NCBI GenBank assembly: GCA_013423325.1
Contig: BLJB01000126.1
Span: 248,001-312,000, forward strand
DNA: 64,000 nucleotides
Origin: Usnea hakonensis
Taxonomy: Eukaryota; Ascomycota; Lecanoromycetes; Lecanorales; Parmeliaceae
Reading direction: 5' to 3'
The notes beneath the pieces are model-generated. The model did not search any database. It had not been told where the DNA came from and saw nothing but the letters and a program-made list of their open reading frames with translations. A program made the translations under genes and the position numbers. Positions 1-12,058 of this stretch are shown here, piece by piece (the first letter of the stretch is position 1; every line of letters starts with the position of its first letter).

Positions 1-1663
1 AAAGCGCTCTTCTCATCAATGGAGCATTCCCTGGACCCTTGATCGAAGCTAATTGGGGTGACACCATCACCGTAAATGTGTGCAACCACATTACGGGCCC
101 TGAAGAGGGCACTGCACTGCATTGGCACGGCATCTTGCAAAAGCAAACCCCCTGGTTCGATGGTGTTCCAGCTGTTCAGCAATGCCCTATTGCGCCTGGA
201 CAATGTTTCACCTACTCCTTCCTCGCGGATCTTTATGGCACATCCTGGTATCATTCTCACTACAGCGCTCAATATGCCGGTGGTCTTGTTGGACCTATGG
301 TAATTCACGGTCCCACGCAAGCCCCGTACGACATCGATGTGGGCCCAATCATGCTCAGCGATTGGTATCATACCGAGTACTTCAAGATTGTTGAGCAAGT
401 CATGGGAGTCGGCCAGCCTCCACCTTTCTCAGACAACAATCTGATCAATGGCAAGATGAACTATAATTGCTCCTTAATCACGGACCCCACAGTACACTGC
501 ACGAACAATGCCGGTCTTTCCAAGTTCAAATTCCAATCAGGCAAGAAGCATCGTCTAAGGCTCATCAACAGCGGTGCCGAAGGTATCCAACGCTTTACTA
601 TTGACGGTCACAATATGACAGTTATCGCCAACGACTTTGTGCCCATCAAGCCTTACACCACCAACGTCATAACCCTTGGTATCGGGCAACGCAGCGATGT
701 CATTGTAGAAGGCATTGGAAACCCCACTTCGGCATACTGGATGCGCTCCGACCTCAGCCCTACCTGCGATCTCACCAACCAACCCCATGCTCTGGCTGCG
801 ATATACTACGAGAGCGCCAACACGAACGCGAAGCCCACGACGACAGCAACCCCATACGATGACAGCAAGTGCGGCAATGTACGTCAGCTGCTTCTCCTTC
901 TTTTCCAAAAAAAAAGCGAAGATGCTAATCCTCGCTTGACAGGATGACCTCTCCAAGACAATCCCATACTTCCCATTCCCAGCAACATCCAACCCAGCAA
1001 CAACCCAAGACGTCACAATCACCGCTCACACCAACGGCTCCGGCGTATTCCTCTTCTACATGAACGGCGAATCATTCCGCGGCAACTACGAGTAAGTCGT
1101 CCCCCCCTCCCCCAAACATCCATCAAAAACCCCCCACATCACTAACCCCCCAACCCCCCAGCCACCCCATGCTCGTCCTCGCCAACCAAGGCAACGTCTC
1201 CTACCCCTTCGACCCGCAATGGAACGCCTACAACTTCGGCGACAACTCCTCCATCCGGATCATCGTCAACAACAACTTCCCCGCCTCCCACCCCATGCAC
1301 CTCCACGGGCACAATTTCAACGTGCTCGCCGAAGGCCCCGGCACCTGGGACGGCACCATCGTCCACCAGCAAAACACCCAGCGCCGCGACGTCCAGCTCG
1401 TCCAACCGAACGGCTATCTCGTATTACAGTATCAAACGGATAACCCGGGCGTGTGGCCGTTCCATTGCCATATCGCGTGGCATGTTAGCGCGGGTCTGTA
1501 TATCAATACGATTGAGCAGGTGACCAAGTTGAAGCAGCGGGTGTTGCCGAATAGTGTCAAGCAGACTTGTGTCGCGTGGGCGAATTATACGGGGCATGAT
1601 GTTGTGGAGGAGATTGATTCGGGGTTGAAGAGGAGTAAGGAGAGGAGCGTCCTTTTGTTCTAG
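1..1663 (+). CDS. Laccase (asco-type multicopper oxidase), 5' end outside window
   Basis: Secreted copper oxidase that oxidises phenols and reduces O2 to water. The reading frame is already open at base 3, so the signal peptide and start lie outside the window. Exons are <1-878, 943-1091 and 1162-1663; both introns are GT-AG. All four copper-ligand regions are present: HWHG (121-132), HSH, HPMHLHGHNF and HCHIAWH near the end. The asco-laccase SDW motif is also present. The residue ten positions after the T1 cysteine is Leu, which in this family fits a medium to high redox potential. The C-terminus is DSGL followed by about 11 residues; in known ascomycete laccases cleavage after DSGL leaves a plug in the solvent channel. 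The family call is secure. Whether the substrate is lignin-like, melanin or a defence phenol cannot be told from the sequence. Confidence 0.95.
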
Positions 1664-2707
1664 AAAGGAGCTGGAAGGAAAATTTTGGGGGGGTTGGGTA
1701 GGATCAAAATGTAAGAATGGGACGGCTGTATGAGAAGTATGACTCCTGCGGCTTGGGGGTGTTTTATTCATTTCTTCCATTCTTTTTTTTTAAAATTCTT
1801 TTTTCTATCAATCTTTGGGATATGCAAGCACGGCAACGTCACCACTGTTTCTTGATTTGTACTTGGTACTTGTACTCGAAGGTACCGCGTTCCAAGCAAG
1901 CTTTTTGTGTAATATTAGCTGTACTCTACTGGCTCGGCTCATTTCTACCCAAAGAAAAAAAGAAACAGAATGAAATCATTTTACGCTATATAGTAATGAC
2001 CCTGGAGTTGGTGACAAGGACTGAATATGTTTCAGGATGGAGAATCTTGTAAGCGATACCGTGATTTCAAGTGTATCCCTCTGCCTACAACACACTCCGG
2101 TTCTGTATCGCTCAGAGATGGGAGTCTCCCTTTAGTAGAAGGGGACGAGGCACGGAAATACCCGTTCAGGCATCCGTTCTGGCTTCTCCAGACGGGTTGG
2201 GGCGGGGCGTTGAGATTGCCTCAATCACACTTACACACAGAAAGTTGTCGCGTCAGTCCAATCTGTGTGAGGAGATGAGAGCGCTCGTCAAGAGATAGGA
2301 TGAGCGAGGGTTGTCAGGTCTTCTCCTTGAGATGCGTGTTCGCAATTCGCGCTCCTTTTCCCGGCAAAAGGGATTTTTCTGAGCAAGACGTGCTAGCGAC
2401 GTCGCGATTGCAGGTTTCATTTCGTTATTCCACTCGGTAAGCCTTCCAGAGACGCTGAAATACGCTATGCAAGCAGCCCGTTTGAAAGTTCGACATCTTG
2501 CGATCCTCGTGCTTTGAATCGATTGACCACTATAGCCGGACAGACAGACTTTATAGGCGGTCAGTCTCGCTCACCGTCTCGGCAACCTTTTTTCGGTCTT
2601 CTTGTTCGACATGATCTCTTCTTTTGCTCCAAAGGTCCTACGCGGCTTCAAGGTGACTCAAGAAGCCCTACGCTCAATAATTGCCAATGATATTTGTCAG
2701 GATCCGA
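1664..2707. other. Intergenic region between two convergent genes
   Basis: About 1.0 kb between the laccase stop and the stop of the minus-strand membrane protein gene. It must hold both 3' UTRs. The short open frames near 1717-2298 have no codon bias, domain or splice support. I see no RNA gene or repeat. Confidence 0.5.
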
Positions 2708-3718
2708 TCAATCTATACGGGTCTGGATATTTCGTCTAGTATCAGAAGCTCGAGAATACTCGAGTGCTACTCTCTGGTCTGCTTCAGCGCACCGAATATG
2801 CGCTAGAGCTGCGGCTTCTAAAGCTGCAGATAGGCCTCCCCTGGCCATGACCTCATCTACCTGATATGCCATATCGCCAAGAGGAATCCGAGTGGTGCCT
2901 TTTTCTCGGCTCCTTCCGATACCCAAGAGGTTTTCAACGGTTTTCAAGGAAAAAGTAAGCAAGTAGAAAAGTACGCAAGCTCCAGTGCCTATGATGAAGG
3001 TAATAAAGACGTTCCGACTGTCTCCGCGACCAGCACTAGGATCCAGGGCTCGCGTCCACGTGAAACCTTGATAGATAGCAAGGCCAAGCAGGAATGCGAA
3101 GATAGAAGCTTTCATCATGTTGAAGGGTGCTGAAGTGATAAGAATTGCAGCCAAAGAAGGTCCTGGAATGGTGTCGTCATCTTTTCCTTCTCCTGGAGGT
3201 AGACTCAGCCAGTCCCGAATCATTTGTGCGCTGTAGAGCTTCCCAATGGTTCTTTGTAGAACGCAACAGTAGTAGACGGCGAGGCAGCCAGAAGCGACAG
3301 CGAAGAGAAGGAGAGCCCGAGCCACCCAGTGAGTCGAACTCAAGGCTGGCAGCGAAAGACCAGTTATGGCAACTTGTGCGATGATAGCACCCTAGGCGTC
3401 AAATTAGAGTACTTCGCTTCAATCAGGCGGAGATCGACCTACCGCTACTGCGGTCATATTGCACTCATCGGTCACGGCTTGTCTGAACGCTAGAGCGTCT
3501 TCGGGCTTGCCCCGGAGGACGACTCTTTCGACACGCTCATATTGTTCTGCTGTATCTGGCAGGAAGATGGAGACGATCAAGGCAACGATAAGTCCATAGT
3601 AGCGCTTCAACGAGTCGTAATGCCGGCCGAGGACTTCTAGTAATATGGATAAAAGGGCAATCGCCGCAGGCATTACACTTAAAGCCGCACCAGCGAACTT
3701 CAAACCGATAGAACTCAT
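2708..3718 (-). CDS. Polytopic membrane protein of unknown function
   Basis: Two exons, 3718-3444 and 3391-2708, joined by a 52-bp GT-AG intron (3392-3443), give about 319 residues. The first exon holds a hydrophobic segment near residues 8-28 and another near 40-55. The second exon adds segments beginning ARALLLFAVASG, ASIFAFLLGLAIY and VFITFIIGTGACVLF, so there are about five membrane spans. The last 65 residues are charged and soluble. The ATG at 3718 is the first methionine in frame. A further hydrophobic open frame at 3736-3930 could be an upstream exon, but I found no donor that keeps frame, so the N-terminus is uncertain. I recognise no family. The gene is convergent with the laccase. 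Confidence 0.6.
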
Positions 3719-4190
3719 GTTCGTTCTGAATTAGATCAAGAAGGGAGAATACAGAACACGCGTAATAGGCTGTCAACGTCTCCAACCCAGCGTTGCGGGA
3801 TAGTTACACGCAGTAGAAATAGTAACAAGCTCGTGCAGGTCAGCAGAGTCAAGGGCGTCTCACTGTTTGCGACATAAAAGTGATCTTGATCTGACAGAAG
3901 TCGCTCTTGAAGGACCGTGGAAGAATTCAATATCTTTTATGTGCAAGGAGCAGAAAGGCCTGCCAAGATGGCCTGACACGCCTGGTGAGGCTGAGGAGAT
4001 TGATGTACCTCGATATGATTGGCTACCATTCTACTGGAAATAAGCCTGGGAACTTTTATCAGCGAAGATATTAATTTCTAGCTCAAGTGCTCCCTTTGAA
4101 AAGCTCTACTGAAGACAAAGAAATATCGGGAAGAAAACGAAAGTACATTACTAGCTTTGTATATATGGCTTGTGAAGTAACCTCGTAAGC

Positions 4191-4231
4191 TGGTAAGGTA
4201 AGGTAAGGTAGGTACTTTAGGTACCTACTTT
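4191..4231. repeat. AAGGTAAGGTA promoter-type motif, copy 1
   Basis: Tandem GGTAA units followed by a TACTTTAGGTACCTAC stretch, ending about 100 bp before the Sec14-like start codon. The same motif recurs at 14021-14050, 19984-20018, 28585-28600 and 32014-32031, nearly always within 400 bp upstream of a start codon. Function is unknown. Confidence 0.5.
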
Positions 4232-4330
4232 AGCTTCATGCTTATTCTAACTGGTACAAATCTTGGCGTATTGACCCTGAGTTTAAGGCTGAAAATTAAA
4301 AACCTTCAGTGCACTATCAATGAGCTTTAT

Positions 4331-5434
4331 ATGACAGGCGGTGAACCTACTCAAGCTATGGAGCAAGACACCCTTGGACAGGATGCCATTGGACCTACCA
4401 ACAAGGCCAATGGCCATATAACAACAGAGGTCAACCACTCTCCTGCAGACTCAAATACTACAGTCGATGGCTCCAACTCGACTCCATTCATCCACCCTGC
4501 CCCTAATTCCCACCCAGCACCTCCAAGGACCCTCACCCCAGATCAAGAAACCAAATACGCATCCCTCCTCTCAACCGTCCAATCATGGACCACCCTACCT
4601 ACAACTTCAACCTCTCCAACGACCAAACAACCCCTCTCTGACAACGAACGCCTCTGGCTAACGCGCGAATGCCTCCTCCGCTACCTCCGCGCATCAAAAT
4701 GGAACGAGATCCACGCCACCACCCGCCTCCAAGCCACCCTAGTCTGGCGCCGCGAATTCAGCGTCGAAAGCCACACAGCAGACTACATATCCGAAGAAAA
4801 CGAGACGGGCAAGCAAGTCATCTTTGGCTACGACAACGAAGGCCGACCCTGCCTGTACCTGAACCCGCACCGGCAGAATACAAAGGGGAGGGAAAAGCAG
4901 ATGCAGCATCTCGTCTTCATGCTCGAGCGCTGCATCGACCTGATACCGCCCGGTCAAGAAACGCTAGCCATCTTGATAGACTTCAAGCAGAGCCGCAGAG
5001 GCGAAAATCCAACCGTGGCTCAGGGCCGACAGACTCTTTCGATACTGCAGAACCATTATCCAGAGAGACTCGGCAACGCATGCGTCAAGAACGTGCCTTG
5101 GATCGTGTGGGGGTTCTTCAAATTGATAAACCCGTTCATCGATCCGTTGACCAGAGAGAAGATGAAATTTGACGTTGATCTGAGGAAGGTGGTACCGCCG
5201 GAGCAATTGATCCAGGCCTACGGCGGCGATGTGGATTTCGAATACAACCACGGCCTGTACTGGCCCGCGCTGAACACATTGGCGGACGACAGAAGGAAAG
5301 AGATCATGCAGCGCTGGGAGGCGGCGGGGAAGAAGATTGGCGAAAGCGAGAAATATCTCAAGGGCGTTGGGGAGGCCGTTGGCGGGCGTGCGGACGCCTT
5401 GGAAGACGGAAAAGCCGGGAGTGCTGTTATGTGA
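4331..5434 (+). CDS. Sec14-like CRAL-TRIO phosphatidylinositol transfer protein
   Basis: Predicted soluble lipid-transfer protein that carries phosphatidylinositol or another lipid between membranes. From the ATG at 4331 it has 367 residues and no intron. The first 60 residues are polar and low in complexity. A CRAL-TRIO N-terminal helical part follows, with LRYLRASKWN and ATLVWRREF. The lipid-binding lobe has YDNEGRPCLYLNP, ILIDFKQSRRG, LQNHYPERLG and FFKLINPFIDPLTREKM, typical of the yeast Pdr16/Csr1 group. The tail is Lys/Glu-rich and predicted helical. An in-frame ATG at 4238 would add 31 hydrophobic residues that do not resemble the family, and one at 4358 would shorten the protein by nine. 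I chose 4331 as a compromise. The family is clear; the exact paralogue is not. Confidence 0.88.
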   Translation: MTGGEPTQAMEQDTLGQDAIGPTNKANGHITTEVNHSPADSNTTVDGSNSTPFIHPAPNSHPAPPRTLTPDQETKYASLLSTVQSWTTLPTTSTSPTTKQPLSDNERLWLTRECLLRYLRASKWNEIHATTRLQATLVWRREFSVESHTADYISEENETGKQVIFGYDNEGRPCLYLNPHRQNTKGREKQMQHLVFMLERCIDLIPPGQETLAILIDFKQSRRGENPTVAQGRQTLSILQNHYPERLGNACVKNVPWIVWGFFKLINPFIDPLTREKMKFDVDLRKVVPPEQLIQAYGGDVDFEYNHGLYWPALNTLADDRRKEIMQRWEAAGKKIGESEKYLKGVGEAVGGRADALEDGKAGSAVM

Positions 5435-6900
5435 GTGAGGTAATAAGGCGAGCTCACCAACACGGGGTTGGAAGGAGAAGCCGGGAGCTCGATCCGAAAG
5501 TCTTGTTTTTTTCCTCATCACTATACATGCGGAAGCAAGGCAAGGGGGCAATTGAGCGGGGATTCCTTCATGCGAGCATCGTAGAGCTCTTTCTCTTTCA
5601 TCATGCTTACAGGACGAGTGCTTCTGATTTCTACACGTGCATTGCATCTCATCTAGAGTGTTCTTCCCTTTCAGCGATCAACGATATCCAGCAAGCGAAG
5701 TTTTAACCAAACGGCATCACATACATTAGACTACTCTACATAGAACCACATATAGTAATCCTTCTCCCTTCTCATAGTAATCCCTCTCCACACAACCTAC
5801 CATTTCGTACCCAAACCCTATCCTCGTTCCTCATTCCCCGCGAACGCCCCTCCCCCTCACACAAAAAGAATCTGTTTAACGTAAAGTACGCAGAATCCTC
5901 CATTCACGCACGCCGGCATCTTCGATTGAGTCGACCGACAAATCTCCCCACACATCCACCCTCTCGGCCGTAAGATAAAGCTACCCACATGAAAAGGGGT
6001 CCTCTTCTCCACCCCCACCTGAAACCCCGCTCACTTTCGTTTTTGTTTTATTATCTTTGGAAAGAAAAGTAGCAGAAACAACGGCATCATTTAAACGATT
6101 CAGGTTCATCGTCTTCAAGTAGGTAAGTAGACAAAATTAGTTGAGCGGATCATTTTGCGTATTCGGTATCAGAGACCTCGTTGATGACAGCATGCACGTA
6201 AATTTGTGGGTAGGAGTAGGGGGAAGAGGCGGTATAAAAGTGGTACAGCGACGACCGAAACCCCATCTCACCAACCCAGTTCTACTATGACCTTCCTCAC
6301 CAATCTCCCATCAACGGGAACAAACCTCGACACGAACGTGCGAGCGGAGGAAATGAAGCATTCGAGATTGATCGCGCTGGATAGATTGGTGGGGTTCATG
6401 GGTTCGAATATACATACCCTCATTGACTACTTATTTTTCATTGGATTACAGAGTTATCATTGCTGAAGTTGGGAAAACGACATGTTCCATATGAAATGTT
6501 CATTCGTGGAGGACATGAAAAATGGGGAGTAAATCATAAGCAAGATTCTATTTGAGAAGCCGCTTTTCACTAGTCGTGCTCAACGTCGTATGATGTCGCC
6601 GGCTTGTATGCCAGGGTGCTTCTACATGGTCGCAAAATTTCAGCATTGCGTTGCATAAGGCGCGGCTAGTACAATCCTTGCTGACCGCCCACAAACCCAA
6701 TTGCCCACCTACTGGAACAACAAGGACGCTCAAGATCTTGACGAAGCGCCTCCTTGCTGCTTCAGCCCTCATTGGGAACTTGGGATGAGCGAGCAAGAGG
6801 ACAGAATTTCTCTTGCTACACGACAGGCGTCGAAGATGTGTTTGGGCTGCGAATGCTCTCCAAGATCCTCGCTCCACCATCGTGTGAGAGCACAAATCTT
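5435..6900. other. Intergenic region between convergent Sec14-like and eIF2B delta genes
   Basis: 1.47 kb with pyrimidine-rich stretches around 5760-6030 that look like UTR. One short open frame (6287-6466, 59 codons, real ATG after a CT-rich leader) could be a small gene, but it has no domain and no intron evidence, so I do not call it. Nothing else is recognisable. Confidence 0.4.
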
Positions 6901-8437
6901 TCAAGTGTTTGTGCTCAGACGGATAATGACTGGTACGGAGCTAGGAGATATTATGCCATACTCCGTGACAACCATGTTGATATACTCTGCAGGTGTAAGA
7001 TCATACATAAGGTTCAGGAGCTGTAGATTTGGCACGTCTTCCCACTTGGACAGTGGCGAGGAAGTTTTGCCCTGAATGATCAATTCCTCGGCTGGAGCGA
7101 CCTCGTTGTGCACGAAGCTATCTAAGGCTACTCTCTCCGTAAGCTTGACGCTTTCGCAGCACACGATGACGGGAACGTTGGCTTCTTTCGCGCTCATTGC
7201 CACAAGCGCTGTACCGATTCGAGAATAAAGTCCAGTGCTCATCATGGCATGAGCACCTAAGAGCACCTTCGTTGCGTGCTTGATTACATGGCTAATGCCG
7301 TGCGTGAGGGAATATTGTACTTCTAGGCCTAGGTCCGCTAGAGCCTGTGCTAGGTTCTTGCCCTCAAACAACGGCCTCGAATCGATAACGATGACTCGAA
7401 ATTTTTTGCCCCTTCCAAAGGCTTCTACCAGGGTCTGCTGGACAATGCTGCTTTTTGCGAACGTCATGATGACATCGCCATCTTCTATTTTGTCATATAC
7501 CTTGTTTGCGATGACCCGGTCTGCTACTGTGACTTTCTCTCGAACATAGGTGTCTATCAAGTCGCAAAGGTCCAACTTGGCTTGCGACTCCGGGGTACTG
7601 ACATCGACATTAGAGATCTCAACTTTCAGCCATCGTATAGCGTTGCCCATGGAAATGGACAAAGGTCGACAAGAGACGAGGTACTCAATCTGGGACGAGA
7701 GATGTGTGGTGAGATGGCGTGGTAGCGAATTTCTGGCAGGAGTTGTATATGATTCAATGACCTGTGTGAGGATTAGTAATACAAAGACAGATCTTATAGG
7801 TCTAACCAACCCGTTTAAAAGATAATAGCATGGCAACACATCGAGCACTGCTCCCACATATTATGTAGTTCCTCATCTGTAGTCCCAAAGCTAGCACAGC
7901 AGGATGAACATCCTTGCTCGCTCCTGCGATAGTATTTCTCCTTGGATGACCATATAGATGGTCGAAAAGCGCGACGTTCTTATTCTCTTTGTCCGAATTT
8001 GCTGGGATCGGTGCGGCATGCGGTAGAGCTTGTCGGGTTGGCAGCGAAGGCTGTGGACCGGCACTGGTAGAGCCTGTCCTCTTGTGTTGGACCTTCGATG
8101 CAGGAGTTGCAGGTCCCGCATGAACTTGTTTTTGTCCCTCTTTTAGAAGGTGTGTCTTATTTCCCGCGACTAAGTCGACAGCTGGTTGACCTTGCTGTTT
8201 TTGTTTTTCTGCTGCTCTTTTCGCTATTTTCTGAGCTTTGGCCAGTTCCTTCTTTTCTTTGCCTGACAGCTGCTTTTCTTTTGGCTCGCCAGTTATTTCC
8301 CCTCCTTGTTCAGATTGCTTTGGCGCTTTAGCAGTGCCATTTGCTAGTGGGATCTGCCCGCCGTTTGGGACTCCCTTCTCCGGTTTCTCTTTCTCGGAGA
8401 GCGAATTATCGCCCTGCCCGCTTTCTGAAGGTGCCAT
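6901..8437 (-). CDS. GCD2: Translation initiation factor eIF2B subunit delta
   Basis: Regulatory subunit of eIF2B, the cytosolic exchange factor that reloads eIF2 with GTP. Exon 1 is 8437-7811 and exon 2 is 7761-6901, with a 49-bp intron whose donor is GTTGGT; the product has 495 residues. The first 130 residues are charged and disordered with a Lys-rich KEKKELAKAQKIAKRAA helix, as in other delta subunits. The C-terminal IF-2B Rossmann-like domain includes VIESYTTPARNSLPRHL across the junction, SMGNAIRWLK, FRVIVIDSRPLFEG, VLLGAHAMMSTG and the closing YGIISPSSVPVIIR. Length lies between the S. pombe and S. cerevisiae proteins. The gene is divergent from LSM3 across 219 bp. Confidence 0.95.
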
Positions 8438-8656
8438 AAGTACACAGTGAGACTTGAAGTAAGTTTTGAGCCCGGTATGACAACATCTGGTGCAATGATG
8501 GCTTCTTAGCTGAGATGACTCAATTGGAGACTTGGACTTTTGATTCCGCGCCTAATTTTGCCGCGCTGAAAGCGCGAGAATTCCGCCCACAACAAATAAC
8601 CAAGGTACTCGCTCCTTGTCCACATCGAAATTCTTTTCGGAAAATCAAAGACTCAA
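8438..8656. promoter_or_regulatory. Shared divergent promoter of eIF2B delta and LSM3
   Basis: Only 219 bp separate the two start codons, which point away from each other, so both housekeeping promoters must lie here. No TATA box is obvious. A short GCGCGGAATTCTC-like GC-rich palindromic stretch lies near 8545-8585. Confidence 0.6.
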
Positions 8657-9133
8657 ATGGCAGAAGCTGGTGATGGAGACACAGCAACTGTGTCAGAGCC
8701 GCTTGACCTGGTTCGTCTATCGCTGGATGAAATTGTATTTGTAAAGCTGCGAGGGGACCGAGAACTGAAAGGGCGGTTACACGTATGTTTACTTCCATTT
8801 TTACAAATTCAAAGGGATGAAGGACTAGGCACGGTGTCTAACGTATTTGAAGGCATATGACAGTCATTGCAACTTAGTGCTCGGTGAAGTGGAAGAGACC
8901 ATCTACGTAGTGGAGGACGACGACGAAGAAGAAGAAATAGTGAAGGTAGATTCGCGACGCCATTTTGAGAGTCATGCTAATCAGTGATTTCCAGACCATC
9001 AAGAAGCAATCAGAGATGCTGTTTGTTCGAGGTAGGTCGTGTGACTCGCGGTTTTTCATTCAAATATTCAGTCGAGACTCACTCGTTCGCAGGAGATTCT
9101 GTAGTGCTCATCTCACCACAGGCGGCCAATTGA
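8657..9133 (+). CDS. LSM3: U6 snRNA-associated Sm-like protein LSm3
   Basis: Member of the LSm1-7 (mRNA decapping, cytoplasm) and LSm2-8 (U6 snRNA, nucleus) rings. Four small exons, 8657-8782, 8853-8945, 8995-9031 and 9093-9133, give 98 residues, the normal family length. All three introns are GT-AG (70, 49 and 61 bp). The Sm1 motif reads SLDEIVFVKLRGDRELKGRLH into AYDSHCNLVLGE. The acidic linker DDDEEEE and the Sm2 motif LFVRGDSVVLISP follow. The junctions keep frame exactly and reproduce the conserved protein without gaps. The gene is too fragmented to appear as one long open frame. Gene dense in introns, as usual for fungal Sm genes. Confidence 0.95.
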
Positions 9134-11089
9134 AGCCGCAAAATCCAACAGGCGCCCATAATCTGATGGCTGCTCAGACGCGCAAGGGTGTGAAGTATGA
9201 AGACTCGGAATGCATTTTTTCCAGGAGAGAATCGCGTTCATGCGGACGTGTGTCCGACTCGACCAGCGGTACTTTGGAGGAGAAGGTTGCGTAAAGTCAA
9301 AGATTTCCTTCATGACAGTCTTCGATCATTTGATAGGGGACCGCACGAATCCCTGTTTGAATGGCTAGAGCCATCCGCCAGTCAATCCCATTAATGGATT
9401 GAAAACAAGTCTCTTTTGAGGCTGGTATGCGCCTTGATGCTGCTATTTGACGGCCCTAGCTTAGTATTTATTGTCAGCTCATATCGTTGCAATTTCTTGC
9501 GAGCTGAAATCTATACCGATTCTTTTCTTGCACATTCTATCGACTGTGGCTGCTCTACGGGCATGTTCCGCCATGCAGACAAGAATCTGTATCTATGTGA
9601 CCAAAGCTTGCCAGTATGTCATCCATGGACCCATGACTGCCTCTACAATGCAATTTGTATAAGATCCTCAAGTCATTCAGGGGATTTGGGCAATAAAATC
9701 GTCTCGGTATGTGCCTCCATCGCGACCACCTACTGCATTGCCATATCCTACAGACCGTAATTCATATGGTGCCAGCTACCGTATTATGATACGCATCGAT
9801 GTGTAGACTATCCGGCCTTGAGGACAGCACTCTCATGCCAACGATCTGGTCTAGAAAAGGGGATGCGGAAAAATACCTAATCCCATATCCGCCGATGCTG
9901 CATTGCATATTGCTACGGATGTGGATTGAGGGTTTGATAAATACACTCCCATAGCTGGCGCAGGAAATCGGTCGGGGCCTCGCCCGATGGCCGTCGTACA
10001 TGTCTGGTGTGCGATTGTGGGAGCTCGTGAGTGTCCGACTGTGCTGGCTTACAGGGTTGCGAGTTAGATTTTGGGGTTGTAGGATAGAGAGTATTGGTTG
10101 GGAGAGAGAAGACGACATACATTTCACCTCCCTTACTCTGTCAGCCCCAATCATTTCCGGATGTGGTAGTCTTCGTTGGCTTGCATTAGATTCTCGGTAG
10201 AGTCTGGGTCAGGTTCGAGCGATGGCAAGCGCACAACACCATCCAGTCAAGTGTAATGGCTGCACGGTCTTAGTTTTTGCTCAAAGTGACGCAAATGTCC
10301 TTTGGTAAAATGCCTAACTTTTGGTGCTCGCCTGAGAGCCATACTTACGTGAGACTATCAGAGAACGTAACACCCAGCCCAGTGTCCGTACAAGACAAAG
10401 GTTTGAAATGGGAACAGAGTCAAGTCTGCTTGACTGAGCGCAATGTGATTGGTCAGGAGCCGAGCTTTGTTTGCCATGAGTACGAACAAGAAATAAAATT
10501 GGTCAGCTTCATGGAACACATCTGAACTTGTGATGGTTGAAGCGCGCTCCGAGGCAAAATCGTGCAGGAAAATGCAATCCTCCTTCCTCGAAGGAAGAGC
10601 AAGTCGAGACTCCTTCGATGATCTATCATCGAATCTCACTGAGCCGTATATCCGATTCGATTCGCTTAATCTCACGGTGCTCCATACCGTCCGCCGTTCT
10701 CTTTCTCCAGCATAAAATGACAGCTAGCCGCAACATACCGAAAAGATCACCACTTCCAAATGCAGCTTTCGGCATTCAAAAAAAAGCTGGGTTATTCCCA
10801 ACGGATTCTGTAAGGTTTTGGCGTTTTTGGGTCCGAACCGATTCCATCGTCATGCATATTCCAAAAATCCAAAAACCTTCTCATGCAGCGCGCTAAGATA
10901 AATGTCAGGTACCTACGCAATTTTCCCCCACAAAGATCGACCATTGAGCCGTTGGTCCCGGATACCGCTCATAGATCGGGGGGGGAAGATTAGTAACACT
11001 GAGGCTCTAGACTCAACACAAACGTACGCCTGCCAAGAATCTCCATTCCTGCGATTACTGACGATAGCAGCGATGACCGCGGTGCCCAT
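9134..11089. other. Long intergenic region, no supported gene
   Basis: About 1.95 kb between LSM3 and a minus-strand secreted-protein gene. Open frames at 9416-9760 (+), 9762-10154 (-) and 10537-10896 (+) are 110-130 codons long but have mixed composition, no recognisable motif and no sensible splice extension. A poly-A run (10780) and the homopolymer-G at 10979 are unremarkable. Confidence 0.4.
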
Positions 11090-12058
11090 TCATACACTCG
11101 GCCTTTGTTTTGAGATATACCCGAACCCAATGCTGACATACACTCCGGTGGAAACCTCTCGCGAAACCACAACACTCACTTCCCTGGACAACCTCCTTTC
11201 GTACAAATGACGCGCAAGAAAGACTATGGCAGCGTTCACGTGCTCGTACTTGAAATCCGGGTTCCTGAAGCCCGGGCCTTCACCACTTATGCCAAAAGTC
11301 GTCCCGTAGCGTGGCCCGGGCTGAACGTCAAAGGCCTCTACTTCTTGGTCCTTGGAGAAACGGGCTATGATGACAAAACCAGCGAAACAACTAGCGAAAA
11401 TTTGCGACATCGTCAGAGGGGCTAATTGCGGAATGACGTCTATTGCTATCCGGGGCGAATTCGTCAGCGTGATGTTTTGGGAGAACCCCCGTCCATTTGA
11501 ACCCCGGCTGCGATGGGGCAAGCCGTGGGATCGTTGAGTGAGGCTCGCATTTGTGTTGCTTCCAGGTAGGCTGAGCCGTGCTTCTGGTCTTGTGATGTCG
11601 AGGTAGCCGACAACAACACCCTCCCACTTTAGCGTGTATTCCGCACTTTGATAATAATTATTCATCATGGCCTGGGAAGATGCCCTGTACAGCCCCCAGA
11701 CGACGAAACGTGCCTCGATCGTCCCACCCGTTCTTTTTGGAAAGGTGGCGAGGGAAACACCAGGGACAATATATTCCGGGTACGTTCTCGGGATGATGCG
11801 CGCATCAGCATCGTCCAGTGCGATGTCACCAAATACCCCAAGACAGTTCATAAGGTAAGCGTCGACGTCGAGCATTGTTTCAAGGTAGCGGATGGTTATC
11901 TGGAACCGCGGGTCTATTATCACTTGCTCATTCGGGAGCGTATTCGAGGCATTGAGAGTGAGACTGTATCCAGTCAGGCTCAAAGATGGTACGTTAGCCG
12001 CCGTAGAAGATCCAACCAAGAAAATAAGGAACTGTAGTAGTGCAGTGAACATAGTCAT
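11090..12058 (-). CDS. Secreted protein of unknown function
   Basis: A single exon of 322 residues from the ATG at 12058 (a second ATG two codons later would serve equally). The N-terminus FTALLQFLIFLVGSSTA is a clear signal peptide with cleavage likely just after it. The mature part has several N-glycosylation sequons (NAS near the start, NTNAS and NIT in the middle) and a polar linker of about 25 residues near position 185-210 rich in Arg, Ser and Gly. There are hydrophobic patches such as MSQIFASCFAGFVIIARF but no convincing C-terminal anchor. I recognise no catalytic motif or family. The product is probably extracellular. The flanks hold no other gene for 2 kb on either side. Confidence 0.65.
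   Translation of the reverse strand: MTMFTALLQFLIFLVGSSTAANVPSLSLTGYSLTLNASNTLPNEQVIIDPRFQITIRYLETMLDVDAYLMNCLGVFGDIALDDADARIIPRTYPEYIVPGVSLATFPKRTGGTIEARFVVWGLYRASSQAMMNNYYQSAEYTLKWEGVVVGYLDITRPEARLSLPGSNTNASLTQRSHGLPHRSRGSNGRGFSQNITLTNSPRIAIDVIPQLAPLTMSQIFASCFAGFVIIARFSKDQEVEAFDVQPGPRYGTTFGISGEGPGFRNPDFKYEHVNAAIVFLARHLYERRLSREVSVVVSREVSTGVYVSIGFGYISKQRPSV

Noticed and set aside
555..1022. 155-codon minus-strand frame over the laccase
   Set aside because: Antisense shadow of a well-supported coding exon and intron; no motif.
3736..3930. Hydrophobic frame upstream of the membrane protein gene
   Set aside because: No ATG and no donor that joins in frame to the ATG at 3718.
4964..5647. 227-codon minus-strand frame over the Sec14-like gene
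   Set aside because: Antisense to a clear CRAL-TRIO coding region; composition mirrors the sense strand.
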